From Pseudorhizobium flavum (GTDB taxonomy: Bacteria > Pseudomonadota > Alphaproteobacteria > Rhizobiales > Rhizobiaceae), in the NCBI RefSeq assembly GCF_902502825.2, contig NZ_LR723670.1, positions 3,751,001 to 3,815,000 of the forward strand: a stretch of 64,000 nucleotides of DNA, in the 5' to 3' direction. The notes beneath the pieces were generated by a model, which saw nothing but the letters and a program-made list of their open reading frames with translations, was not told the origin of the DNA and did no database searches. Both the position numbers and the translations under genes were made by a program. Within the stretch, counting starts at the first letter, position 1. Each line of letters begins with the position of its first letter. Positions 28,493-37,472 of the stretch are shown here, in pieces.

Positions 28493-31400
28493 TCACTTTG
28501 GCCGAAGCTCGGCAAGCGAACGGTCGAGGATCTCCGGCGACAGCGACACCACGCCGCCCGTCTCCGTATAAGCGAGGACGCAGCGAAAACGGTGCCTTGG
28601 ATAGAGTGGCCGCAGGATCTCGCGGTAGAGGGCGAGCTGTGCCCGATGGACGAGGGGCACATCCTCTTCGCGATCCGGCGGCTTCCGGTTCGTCTTGTAG
28701 TCGAGGACCGTAACCTCCTCGTCATCCACCGCCATCCGGTCGATGCGGCCCGAGATGGCATAGTCCTGCCCGCCCAGGCGGAGCGTCCCCATGATCGATA
28801 CCTCCGCCTGGCTGTGGCCGGAAAACACAGGCTGGAGATCCGGATGGTCGAGCACAGAAAGCACGCAGTGAACCAGGGTCTCGCGCTCCGCCGACGGCCA
28901 GAAACGTGCCGCCCGCTCCGCATATCGCCGCGCCGCCTCGGCCCGTTCGCCTGCCGGGAAATCCGGAAGAATTTGGAGCATGCGGTGCACCAGCCGGCCC
29001 TTCTGGAGGGACAAGCCATCTGCGGTCCTTTCCCCAAAAAGCGGCGAGGCCGTCAGAAGATCGTCTGCCTCGTCTTCGACCATGGTGCCGGCGCCGGACG
29101 GGCTGAGGGGGCGTGGAAGCGAGACCTGTGGCGGAAGGGCACGGCCGAGTGCCGCCGGCAGAGACTGAGCCTGATCCGGGCGTTCCTTCGCATCATCCGC
29201 ACGCGTGGCAGTATAGACCCCTGCCGGAAGGCGCCAGCGGAAGCCGCCCCATTCCCCGTCCGGGCCGGAAAAACGAGCGGCGCTGCAATGCTCGGGGTGG
29301 CCGCAGAGGGCGTTTGCGATCATGCTGTTCCAAGTGTCGGGATTGGCATTCTTGCCGCGATAACCGCAGACGATCAGCCGGTCTGCAGCTCTCGTCATGC
29401 CGACATAGAGTAGCCGCCGATACTCCTCCTCGGTCGCCTGCCTCAGCCGTTCGTCATCGGCACTCGTCAAGGAATTTGCGAGCGCCTTCGTCGGCACCCA
29501 TGCCGGAACTTCCAGCCCATCCTGCGGCAGAAGGCGCAGTTTCGGCACATGCGAGGAAATGAAGGCCTTCGACCCGCTGTCCACTAGGAAGACGATCGGC
29601 GCCTCCAGACCCTTGGAGGCATGCACGGTCATGATCCGCACCTCGTTACGGCCGCTGTCCTGTTCGCGCTTGATCTCCGGTGATTCGATCTCCAGCGTCG
29701 AAACGAAGGACTGGAGGCCTGGCAGACCCTTACCTTCGTGATCGAGGGCGAAAGTCAGGAACTCGTCCAGGATATCGCCCGCTTCTGTGCCCAGTCTCCC
29801 CAAGAACTGGCGACGCCCCCCCATTTGACCGAGAACCCGGGCATAGAGATCGTGGGGGCTCATCTGCCGTGACATCGACAGGAGCTGCTTCAGTTTCTCT
29901 TTCACCGTTGCGAACCGCAGCGGCTGCTCGTCTGCAAACCGGCACAGATGCTGCCAGACGCCGCTTCCCTCCGGCCGCAGTGCTGCCACTTCGAAAACGT
30001 CTTCTTCCGACAGGTTGAACAGCGGGCTCTTGAGCAGGGCTGACAGCGACAGGTCGTCCTGGGGCAGCACCAGGAAACGTCCGAGCGACAGGAGGTCCTG
30101 GACCGCAATGTGACTGGTGAGGCGAAGTCGGTCGGCACCGGCGACAGGGATGTTGCCGCGCCGCTTGAGGGCCCGGGTAAGCGCGTTCACGAAGGCGTCG
30201 CGCTTGCGTACCAGGACGAGCACGTCTCCCGGCTCGATCGGTCGTTCGATGCCCTTCTCGATGATGGTCTCGCGTCCAATCATCTCTCCGATCGAATGGG
30301 CGATGCGCGACGCCAGGATCGCCGATGGCGCCTTGTCGGGCGTCGCATCGAATGGTGCCGTCCAGTCCTCGCCGGCATCGGCCACCTCCGGTACCACCAC
30401 GTCCCACAGGTCGACGGCACCCGGATGCCCAATCCTGTTCGAGCGGTGGACGATAGCCTCGTCCTCGAACGTCAGTCCACGTGCGTTTTCGGGCAGCGAG
30501 AATACCTGATCCACCGCCGACAGGACGTCGGCGGTGGAGCGGAAGGACAGCGGCAGCCGCACTGGGTGGAATATCTGCCCGCTCGCCTCCACATCCGCAC
30601 GTGTGCGGGTACGCTCCGCCGCGAATCGTTCCGGCTTTGCGCCCTGGAAGGAATAGATGGACTGTTTCTCGTCCCCGACGGCAAAGATCGTCCGTCTCGT
30701 CGTCCGGGCACTGCTGCCGGAATAGAAATCCTCCGCCAGCGATTTGATGACCTCCCACTGTACCGGACTGGTGTCCTGTGCCTCATCCACGAGGATGTGG
30801 TCGATCCCCTGGTCGAGCTTGTAGTGCACCCAGGCCCCGACCCCGTCCCGGGTCAGAAGATCTGCCGTTCGCGCTATAAGGTCTTCAAAGTCGAGCAGGC
30901 TGCGCTGCTTCTTCAGATCCTCGTAGTCGTCATTCAGCCGTTCGGCGAGCACGAGCGCGGCAGCCGTTGCCCTTGCCATGCGCATGACGCGCAGCCGATC
31001 GCGGCAGGCGAGAACGTGGTTGCGGGCGAGATCGACGGCGCTGGCGAGCGCGGGCGCTGCGTGGAGCATCTTCTTCGCCACCAGCGAACTGTCTGCCTTC
31101 GGCTTGCCGACGCTGGTGAGAAACAGACCCTCAAGAATCTGGACGCGCCGATGCACATCGCTCTCCGTTTGGCAGAGGCGCAGACCGTAGGCGACCTCCT
31201 GCACCTTGGAGCCTCCCTTCTCGTCCGCAAGCTGCAGATATGTGGCCAATGTCCCTCCCGAAAGGCCGGGAAGCGGCCAGTAGCTTTCGGCGACGGAGGC
31301 TTCCGTTGCGGCTTCTGGCAGGCCGAAGGCGCGCCGCAGGAGGCGATCGACACCTCCTTGCCGGTCTGCATGGGCGAGAAACTGCCGGATCGCCGTGCGG

Positions 31401-32035
31401 TGTGCGACAATCTCGCCGAGTAGGTTCTCCAGCCCGAACTCATCACCCAGGTCAAGCACATGGGCAAATGCCTCTGCCAGCACCGGGTCGTCTTCCGCCG
31501 ACGTGGCGGTCAGCAGCGAACGACGCGCCTCGGCAAGGAGGGCAGAGGCAGCACGATCATCCAGGACGGAGAAATGCCCGGCCACATTCGCCTCCAGCGG
31601 AAACTGGTGGAGGAGCGCTTCGCAGAAGGCATGGATTGTCTGGATCTTCAAGCCGCCCGGTGTCTCAAGCGCCCTAGCAAACAGACGCCGGGCCTCCGCA
31701 AGCTTCAGCGCATCCGGCCCGGCACCCTCGATCGAGGCGATCCGCTGCCTCAGGTCGCCGTCATCGAGGACGACCCATTCCGCCAGCCGCTGAAAAACGC
31801 GGTTCGACATCTCCGAGGCCGCAGCCTTGGTGTAGGTGAGGCAGAGGATGGAGGACGGGCGGCATCCCGAAAGCAGCAGCCGGATCACCCGCTGGGTCAG
31901 CACATGCGTTTTTCCGGATCCGGCATTCGCCGAGACCCAGGCGGAACTCGCAGGGTCGGAGGCGAGCGACTGTCGTGTCGCCGTCCAGTCCAGCCAGTCG
32001 CGCGGATCGTCCCCCCGGGGCAGGGCGTCATTCAT
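28493..32035 (-). CDS. addA: Double-strand break repair helicase-nuclease AddA
   Basis: Large subunit of the AddAB complex (alphaproteobacterial counterpart of RecBCD). The 1180-aa protein from ATG 32035 has a UvrD-type Walker A (SANAGSGKTHVLTQR, 35-49), motif II LVDEAQDTSPVQWE, GDEKQSIYSFQGAKP, and a C-terminal RecB-type nuclease with VLDYKTNR. The ATG overlaps the addB stop by 8 nt. The longer upstream frame lies within addB and lacks similarity. Confidence 0.95.
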   Translation of the reverse strand: MNDALPRGDDPRDWLDWTATRQSLASDPASSAWVSANAGSGKTHVLTQRVIRLLLSGCRPSSILCLTYTKAAASEMSNRVFQRLAEWVVLDDGDLRQRIASIEGAGPDALKLAEARRLFARALETPGGLKIQTIHAFCEALLHQFPLEANVAGHFSVLDDRAASALLAEARRSLLTATSAEDDPVLAEAFAHVLDLGDEFGLENLLGEIVAHRTAIRQFLAHADRQGGVDRLLRRAFGLPEAATEASVAESYWPLPGLSGGTLATYLQLADEKGGSKVQEVAYGLRLCQTESDVHRRVQILEGLFLTSVGKPKADSSLVAKKMLHAAPALASAVDLARNHVLACRDRLRVMRMARATAAALVLAERLNDDYEDLKKQRSLLDFEDLIARTADLLTRDGVGAWVHYKLDQGIDHILVDEAQDTSPVQWEVIKSLAEDFYSGSSARTTRRTIFAVGDEKQSIYSFQGAKPERFAAERTRTRADVEASGQIFHPVRLPLSFRSTADVLSAVDQVFSLPENARGLTFEDEAIVHRSNRIGHPGAVDLWDVVVPEVADAGEDWTAPFDATPDKAPSAILASRIAHSIGEMIGRETIIEKGIERPIEPGDVLVLVRKRDAFVNALTRALKRRGNIPVAGADRLRLTSHIAVQDLLSLGRFLVLPQDDLSLSALLKSPLFNLSEEDVFEVAALRPEGSGVWQHLCRFADEQPLRFATVKEKLKQLLSMSRQMSPHDLYARVLGQMGGRRQFLGRLGTEAGDILDEFLTFALDHEGKGLPGLQSFVSTLEIESPEIKREQDSGRNEVRIMTVHASKGLEAPIVFLVDSGSKAFISSHVPKLRLLPQDGLEVPAWVPTKALANSLTSADDERLRQATEEEYRRLLYVGMTRAADRLIVCGYRGKNANPDTWNSMIANALCGHPEHCSAARFSGPDGEWGGFRWRLPAGVYTATRADDAKERPDQAQSLPAALGRALPPQVSLPRPLSPSGAGTMVEDEADDLLTASPLFGERTADGLSLQKGRLVHRMLQILPDFPAGERAEAARRYAERAARFWPSAERETLVHCVLSVLDHPDLQPVFSGHSQAEVSIMGTLRLGGQDYAISGRIDRMAVDDEEVTVLDYKTNRKPPDREEDVPLVHRAQLALYREILRPLYPRHRFRCVLAYTETGGVVSLSPEILDRSLAELRPK

Positions 32036-35000
32036 CGGCCTCGACCTCCTCGGCATCGGCGGTCGACCATTCGGCGACACGGGCGAGATGGTCGTAATCG
32101 CCGCCATAGTCGCTCTGCATGAAGGGTACGAGCCGTGACGCAAAGCCTGTCTTGCCGCTCCGCAGATGCGTGACGAACTTCGTCAACTGCTCGATCGACT
32201 CGTCGGCAAGGTCCAGGGCCGACTTGCCGTCCTTCTTGGCTTCGTTGTTGACGCATTCCGGCTTGAAACGGTCGCCCGGCTTCAGTCGGACGTAAAGAAG
32301 CTCGTCGACATCGACCGCGCCGACGGATTTGAAGGCACCGGCCCGGAGGGCCGCCGCCTCCAGAGCTAGTTGCGGGTCGAGAAGCGAACGCGCCTGAGAG
32401 CAGGTTGGGCTCGAACCGGTCTTGTAGTCGATGATGGTGGCAAGGTTCGAGCCCTTGATGTCGATCCGGTCGGCTATACCCGTCAGCCGAACGTCCAGGC
32501 CAGGAATGTCCCAGCTGGCGCCGCATTCGGTGGCGGTCGTCCGGATGTCGGGCGCGCGGCGTGCCTCCCATTCCAGGAAGGCACGGCCGACCTCAACGAC
32601 ACGAGGCCGCCAGACTCGGTCGATATGCGGCGGCAGGCGCTCCGCGTCGAAACGTTCGTCAGTGATCCGGCGCATCGCCTCCAGAGATGCCGGTGTGCCG
32701 GCGACGTGCTTTTCCCTTGTATAGCGGTCGAGGATGGCGTGATAGAGCGTGCCGCGCTCAGCTGCGCCGGGATCGGCGTTGAACGGCGCGATTGGATCAA
32801 GCCTCAGGATTCGGCGGGCATAGATCGCATAAGGGTCTCGTCGCAACCGTCCAACTTCGCTGAAGGAATAGCGCCTTGGCTGCAGGTCTGCTGGCGGTTT
32901 CGGCGCGGGACGTTTCGCCGGCGCCTGGTTCTCGCCGGCATCGATCTCGCTCGCCCAACGCCGGTACTGATCGCCACGCGTTCGGAGCTGCCGCGCGAGG
33001 TCCTCCCCTCCGAGCGCCAGCAGTCGCTGCAGCCACCGCGATGCAACGGTTGGCGTGGAACCCTGTCGAAGCGAGCGCGAATAGATCAGTTGCCGCGTAC
33101 CGCTGGCCATGACGAAGTCATGCGCCAGTTGCCCGATCCGCCGCTCCGGCGGTTCCAGTCCCATCTCCGTTTTCATTGTCCGCGAGAGGAAGGGGTTGTT
33201 GACGGTCTGCCCCGGCCACGAGCCCTCGTTCATTCCCCCGAGGATCATCGTGTCCACGGTCTGCAGGCGGGCTTCCAGCGTGCCGAAGATGAACACCCGC
33301 GGATGGCTCAGCGAACGTGGCTTGACGGCCTCGCCGGTCGTCAGCGCCTGCATGATGTCGATCCACTGCGGGCCATCCGCCTCCATCTGTCCGTCGGTCT
33401 CGATTACCTCGCCGAGAAGGGAGGACAGCCGCTCTCCAGCTTCCCCCGACCAGAGGGAGGAGAGGTCCCCTCCTTCATCTGCGCAGACGGCTTCCAGCGT
33501 CCGCCCGGTGCGGGTTGCCCAATCGGCGAGGCTCAGTTTGGAGGTCAATCCGCGCCCATCGGCCCGACGGGCGAACAGTGCGCTGGCAAGCGGTTCAACA
33601 GCTTCACCTAGTCGCTCTGCCAGCTCGAGTGCCTCGGCGAAGGCCGTCTCAGAGAGGGTGGAACGCCATGCCGGCGGATGGCGATCCTCGCGCTGTGCTT
33701 CCCGCTGCTCCTCGAGCAGGGGTGCAAGCGCCGAGATGTCCAAATCCGCCCGACCGCCCCTCAAGGCGATGAGCTCAAGCGCTTCCGCCGCCTCACGAAG
33801 CGTTTCCCTCTCCATCCCGAGGCGCATCAGCGGATGCTTCAGGAGCGAGGTTATCGCCACCGGATCGCCGGGTCGCAGCGTTGCCTCCAGGAGAAGCTGG
33901 AGCAGGGTTCCCTGCGGCGTCGCGGAAAGGGGCGTACCTGCCGTGTCGTCGGCCGTAATTCCGAAGCGCGCAAGCTCGGCCGTCACCCGTCGCGCCAGTG
34001 CGCGGTCGGGCGTGATCAGCGCCGCTTGTGACTCGCGCCCCCCCTGTCCCGGCTGTTCAAGTGCGAGACGCAGTGCGATGGCGATCGCCACGGCCTCTTC
34101 CCGCTCGTTGGCCGCTTCGATGAGGGCAACATCCTTGAAGGCATCCTCAAGATCCTGACGGCTCGTCTCGGTGCGCCAGGTGCTCCATTCATCCGTTGCA
34201 GCCGACGGAGCAAGCGCTTGGGAAATGGTACGGTTGCGAAAATCGAGGTTGGCCGATGGTGACTCCAGCACGGTCACCTTGTCACGGTCGACGCCGAGCT
34301 TGAGGAGCAGGCGGGACAGTGCGAACTGCGGATGACTGCGGCTTGCGGGCTCTATCCGGCCCGACGGGGCTTCGCTGCTGATCGCCTGCCAATGGTCGGA
34401 GGGCATGGCGCAATCCAGCCCGGGCAGGACGACCGCCCCTTCCGGGAGGCCTGCGATTGCAGCAATGAGATCCGCGGCGGCCGGGATGGAGCCAGTCGAT
34501 CCGGCGACAATCACCGGTCCCTTGTGCTGGCGCTCGCCAATCCGCCGTGCTTCGCCGCGCAGGAGGGCTGCCTGGTGGCGGGCGGGTGAGGAGCGGCGCA
34601 GTTCCTCAAGCCGTCCGGGCCAGAACTCGCTGGCGATGCGAAGAAACTCCGCGGTGAGCAGCCACCAGATTGCAAGGTCGGCGGTCCCGAGCTTATCCAG
34701 CTCCGCCCAGTCCCGCTCCTCCGTTTCAACGGAATCGATCAGTTCGGCCAGCGATCGCGCAAGCCAGATGGCATCCGCCGGACTCGCCGGCGCAATCAGC
34801 GGCGAATCCGAATGGATGTCGATAACCACCTGCGGTAGCCTGTTGCGCCAGGCGAGGATCAGCCGGCCGAGTTCCAGAAGCCGAGCCACTCCGCCGATCG
34901 GCGTTGCGAGGTCCATCTCTTCAGGCGCAGCGAGATCGAAATAGCCACTGTCGTCCTCCGTCTCGCCAAGCGGACGGATCACGGGAAGAATGGCGGAACC

Positions 35001-35216
35001 TCCACCCAGAAGGTCCACGAATTCAGAGCGTAGCACGCGGGCCGCGCGTCGCGTCGGGACGAAGATGGTGACATTGGCGAGCGACAGCGGGTCCCGTGGG
35101 TCGTGATGGAACCCCTCGTGCAGTCGGCCGTCACAAAGTGCGGCGGCGACTGTCCTCAGAAACGGCGTGCCCGGGGGGATGGTGAATACCCGCTTGTGAC
35201 GGCGGCCCATGGTCAC
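32028..35216 (-). CDS. addB: Double-strand break repair protein AddB
   Basis: Partner subunit of AddA. The protein is 1062 aa from GTG 35216 (ATG 35210 also possible). It has a helicase-like fold without an intact Walker A, as in alphaproteobacterial AddB, and a C-terminal PD-(D/E)XK nuclease with IIDYKTGSSP. The GTG overlaps the murU stop by 4 nt (GTGA). It is followed by addA with an 8-nt overlap. Confidence 0.94.
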   Translation of the reverse strand: MTMGRRHKRVFTIPPGTPFLRTVAAALCDGRLHEGFHHDPRDPLSLANVTIFVPTRRAARVLRSEFVDLLGGGSAILPVIRPLGETEDDSGYFDLAAPEEMDLATPIGGVARLLELGRLILAWRNRLPQVVIDIHSDSPLIAPASPADAIWLARSLAELIDSVETEERDWAELDKLGTADLAIWWLLTAEFLRIASEFWPGRLEELRRSSPARHQAALLRGEARRIGERQHKGPVIVAGSTGSIPAAADLIAAIAGLPEGAVVLPGLDCAMPSDHWQAISSEAPSGRIEPASRSHPQFALSRLLLKLGVDRDKVTVLESPSANLDFRNRTISQALAPSAATDEWSTWRTETSRQDLEDAFKDVALIEAANEREEAVAIAIALRLALEQPGQGGRESQAALITPDRALARRVTAELARFGITADDTAGTPLSATPQGTLLQLLLEATLRPGDPVAITSLLKHPLMRLGMERETLREAAEALELIALRGGRADLDISALAPLLEEQREAQREDRHPPAWRSTLSETAFAEALELAERLGEAVEPLASALFARRADGRGLTSKLSLADWATRTGRTLEAVCADEGGDLSSLWSGEAGERLSSLLGEVIETDGQMEADGPQWIDIMQALTTGEAVKPRSLSHPRVFIFGTLEARLQTVDTMILGGMNEGSWPGQTVNNPFLSRTMKTEMGLEPPERRIGQLAHDFVMASGTRQLIYSRSLRQGSTPTVASRWLQRLLALGGEDLARQLRTRGDQYRRWASEIDAGENQAPAKRPAPKPPADLQPRRYSFSEVGRLRRDPYAIYARRILRLDPIAPFNADPGAAERGTLYHAILDRYTREKHVAGTPASLEAMRRITDERFDAERLPPHIDRVWRPRVVEVGRAFLEWEARRAPDIRTTATECGASWDIPGLDVRLTGIADRIDIKGSNLATIIDYKTGSSPTCSQARSLLDPQLALEAAALRAGAFKSVGAVDVDELLYVRLKPGDRFKPECVNNEAKKDGKSALDLADESIEQLTKFVTHLRSGKTGFASRLVPFMQSDYGGDYDHLARVAEWSTADAEEVEADE

Positions 35217-35941
35217 GCCTCGGCGTGGAGACGGGAGAGAGCCTCTTCCGCCTCGACGAGCGCGTCGGGTGTCCCGACCGTCAGCCAGTGCCCCTCGAGC
35301 ACGAGGCCGTAGAGCCGGCCCGCGGCAATGGCCTTGTCGAAATAAAGATTGAGGTTGAAGGCGTCGTGTGGCGCGTCGTCCAGAAGGGAAGCGTGCATCG
35401 CAATGGCTCCGGCATAGACGAGCGGCTGGGCTCCGTCGCGATAGCGCGTCAGGTGTCCGTATTCGTCGAGCTCAAAATCCTTCTTTCCGTTATGGCCCGT
35501 GGTCCGCTCCAGAGGGACGCAAAGGAGTGCCATATCCATCACGGCAGGGTCGAAGAAGGCGGCAAGACGTTCCAGGTTCGTGGGCTGACCCGATTTTTCC
35601 CCTACCCAGAACAGGTCCGCATTCATCACGAAGAGCGGGGCACGATCCAACAGTCGGACGCCCTTGGCCAGCCCGCCGCCCGAGTTCATCAACCCAGCGC
35701 GTTCGTCGGAAATCGCCACCTCCAGCCGCGGATAGGCCTTCAGATGCATCTCCATCTGGTCGGCGAAATGATGGACGTTGACGACTGCCCGACGGACCCC
35801 TGCATCGGCGAGCGCATCCAGCGCGTAGTCGATCATCGCCTTGCCGGCGACCGGCACCAGGGGTTTCGGCATGGTATCGGTGATTGGGCGTAAGCGGGTT
35901 CCAAGACCCGCTGCGAGCACCATGGCCTGGGCGATCTTCAT
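35213..35941 (-). CDS. murU: Nucleotidyltransferase, MurU type (N-acetylmuramate-1-phosphate uridylyltransferase)
   Basis: Predicted to turn MurNAc-1-phosphate and UTP into UDP-MurNAc in peptidoglycan recycling. The 242-aa protein has the nucleotidyltransferase signature LAAGLGTRLRPIT (9-21) and KPLVPVAGK. Function is inferred from close association with the AmgK domain of the preceding gene; the AmgK-MurU pair is known to bypass de novo UDP-MurNAc synthesis and give some fosfomycin tolerance in Pseudomonas and Caulobacter. A general sugar-phosphate nucleotidyltransferase is the alternative. Confidence 0.85.
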   Translation of the reverse strand: MKIAQAMVLAAGLGTRLRPITDTMPKPLVPVAGKAMIDYALDALADAGVRRAVVNVHHFADQMEMHLKAYPRLEVAISDERAGLMNSGGGLAKGVRLLDRAPLFVMNADLFWVGEKSGQPTNLERLAAFFDPAVMDMALLCVPLERTTGHNGKKDFELDEYGHLTRYRDGAQPLVYAGAIAMHASLLDDAPHDAFNLNLYFDKAIAAGRLYGLVLEGHWLTVGTPDALVEAEEALSRLHAEA

Positions 35942-35963
35942 GTCCTGCTTTCTAAAGCAGGGC

Positions 35964-37472
35964 TCATGATTCGGGTAGCTCTATTCCGGTCTCCAGGCAC
36001 CAGTGGCGAAGCGGAGCGAGCGCTTCGTGCTGTAGAGCTTGCGCGAGGTGGGCGAGGGTGCGCGGCATGTGCTTCATGTAGCCGGGCTTGCCGTCGCGCT
36101 TCATCAGCCGCACCCAGAGCCCGGCAAGCTTGCAATTGCGCTGCGCCGACATGATCGCGAATGCCTTGAGGAAGACAGCTTCATTAAACGACCCGAGTGA
36201 CCGGCGCAGGGCGAAGTAGTCACGCATCATCTGTTCTGCCAGTGCAGGCGAAACATCGACACGCGCATCTTGGACGATGGAGGCGAGATCATAGGCGGTC
36301 GGGCCGATCATCGCATCCTGGAAATCGATGATCCCGACCCGGCGTACGCCGGATTCGTGGGCGCGCCAGATGATGTTTGGGGAATGGAAGTCGCGCAGCA
36401 GCAGATTTCTCTCGGCGGGCGCGAGTTCGGCAATCAGATCGTCCCAGACGGCAAGATAAGCCTGCCTTTCCTCCCCCGTGGGGTCGGTGCCGCGCTTCCA
36501 GGGAAGGTGCCAGTCGAGCAGGAGGCGTGCCTCGATCTTCATCGCCGTCGGGTCGAAGTCAGGGACATGATGGACGCGGCCATCCACGGGAAGATTCTGG
36601 CGCGGCGGGTGGCCGTGCAGATAGGCGAGGCAGACGACGCTTTCCCGGTAGCGATCCGGGATCGGCCGGCCCTTGTCGTCAAGAACGCCTTCCTGCCCGA
36701 GGTCCTCGAGGAGGAGGATCCCTTGGTCGTAGTCGACCCGCAGGACCTCCGGCGCAGCGAGGCCGAGCTCCCGGAGGTACCGGGAAATGGCGACGAACGG
36801 GTACGCGTCTTCTGCAAGGTGGACAACTTTCGGATAGGGCTTCCCGTCGTGCACCGGCGGCCCGTCGGGCTGGCGAGGCCAGTTCATCAGGATGAGCGAG
36901 CCGCCCTCATTTGGAGCAATAGTTTCGTAGGCACGCACCGAGGCATCGCCGGTCAGGTACCGCCGCCTCACGTCTAGGTATCCCCACTGGATCAGCGTTG
37001 TGCGAATGGCGAGGGATCGCCGGATGCGCTCCAGCGCCGGCGCTGGTCCAGAAATTCTTGCGGTTCGGCCGACACCATCGTGCTCCAGCCGCATCGTCAG
37101 CCGATCCGGAGGGAGAAGATCCCAAGCCATCTCCGGCCATTCGACCAATGCGATGCCCGTGGCGAGGGTTTCGTCCAGGCCGAGTTCATCCAGCTCGGAT
37201 GGGTCTCCAAGCCGATAGAGGTCGAGATGGGCAACGGGAATGCGCAGTTCGTAGTTCTGCACCAGTGTGAAGGTGGGCGAGGGAACCTCGAGGGCGTCCT
37301 CATCCGCCATGGCACGCAACAGGGCGCGTGCGAATGTCGACTTGCCGGCGCCGAGATCCCCCGATAGCGCCAGACAGTCCCCTTGCCGCAGCGCAAGCGC
37401 GAGGTCTTCACCGAGCCGGATTGTCGCCGCTTCGTCCGCAAGGGTGACGACGATCGCCGGGTTGCCGCTCAT
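35964..37472 (-). CDS. TsaE-AmgK fusion: tRNA t6A ATPase plus cell-wall sugar kinase
   Basis: Two-domain protein of 502 aa. Residues about 1-150 are TsaE, the ATPase of the t6A37 tRNA-modification complex (P-loop SGDLGAGKSTFAR, EVPSPTFTLVQNYE, HLDLYRLGDPSELDELG). Residues about 160-502 are an AmgK-type phosphotransferase (NLLLRDFHSPN catalytic loop and GIIDFQDAMIGPTAYDLAS), predicted to phosphorylate MurNAc or GlcNAc at the anomeric position. The two functions are unrelated, so the fusion may reflect shared expression. It overlaps divL by 4 nt and precedes murU by 22 nt. Confidence 0.9.
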   Translation of the reverse strand: MSGNPAIVVTLADEAATIRLGEDLALALRQGDCLALSGDLGAGKSTFARALLRAMADEDALEVPSPTFTLVQNYELRIPVAHLDLYRLGDPSELDELGLDETLATGIALVEWPEMAWDLLPPDRLTMRLEHDGVGRTARISGPAPALERIRRSLAIRTTLIQWGYLDVRRRYLTGDASVRAYETIAPNEGGSLILMNWPRQPDGPPVHDGKPYPKVVHLAEDAYPFVAISRYLRELGLAAPEVLRVDYDQGILLLEDLGQEGVLDDKGRPIPDRYRESVVCLAYLHGHPPRQNLPVDGRVHHVPDFDPTAMKIEARLLLDWHLPWKRGTDPTGEERQAYLAVWDDLIAELAPAERNLLLRDFHSPNIIWRAHESGVRRVGIIDFQDAMIGPTAYDLASIVQDARVDVSPALAEQMMRDYFALRRSLGSFNEAVFLKAFAIMSAQRNCKLAGLWVRLMKRDGKPGYMKHMPRTLAHLAQALQHEALAPLRHWCLETGIELPES

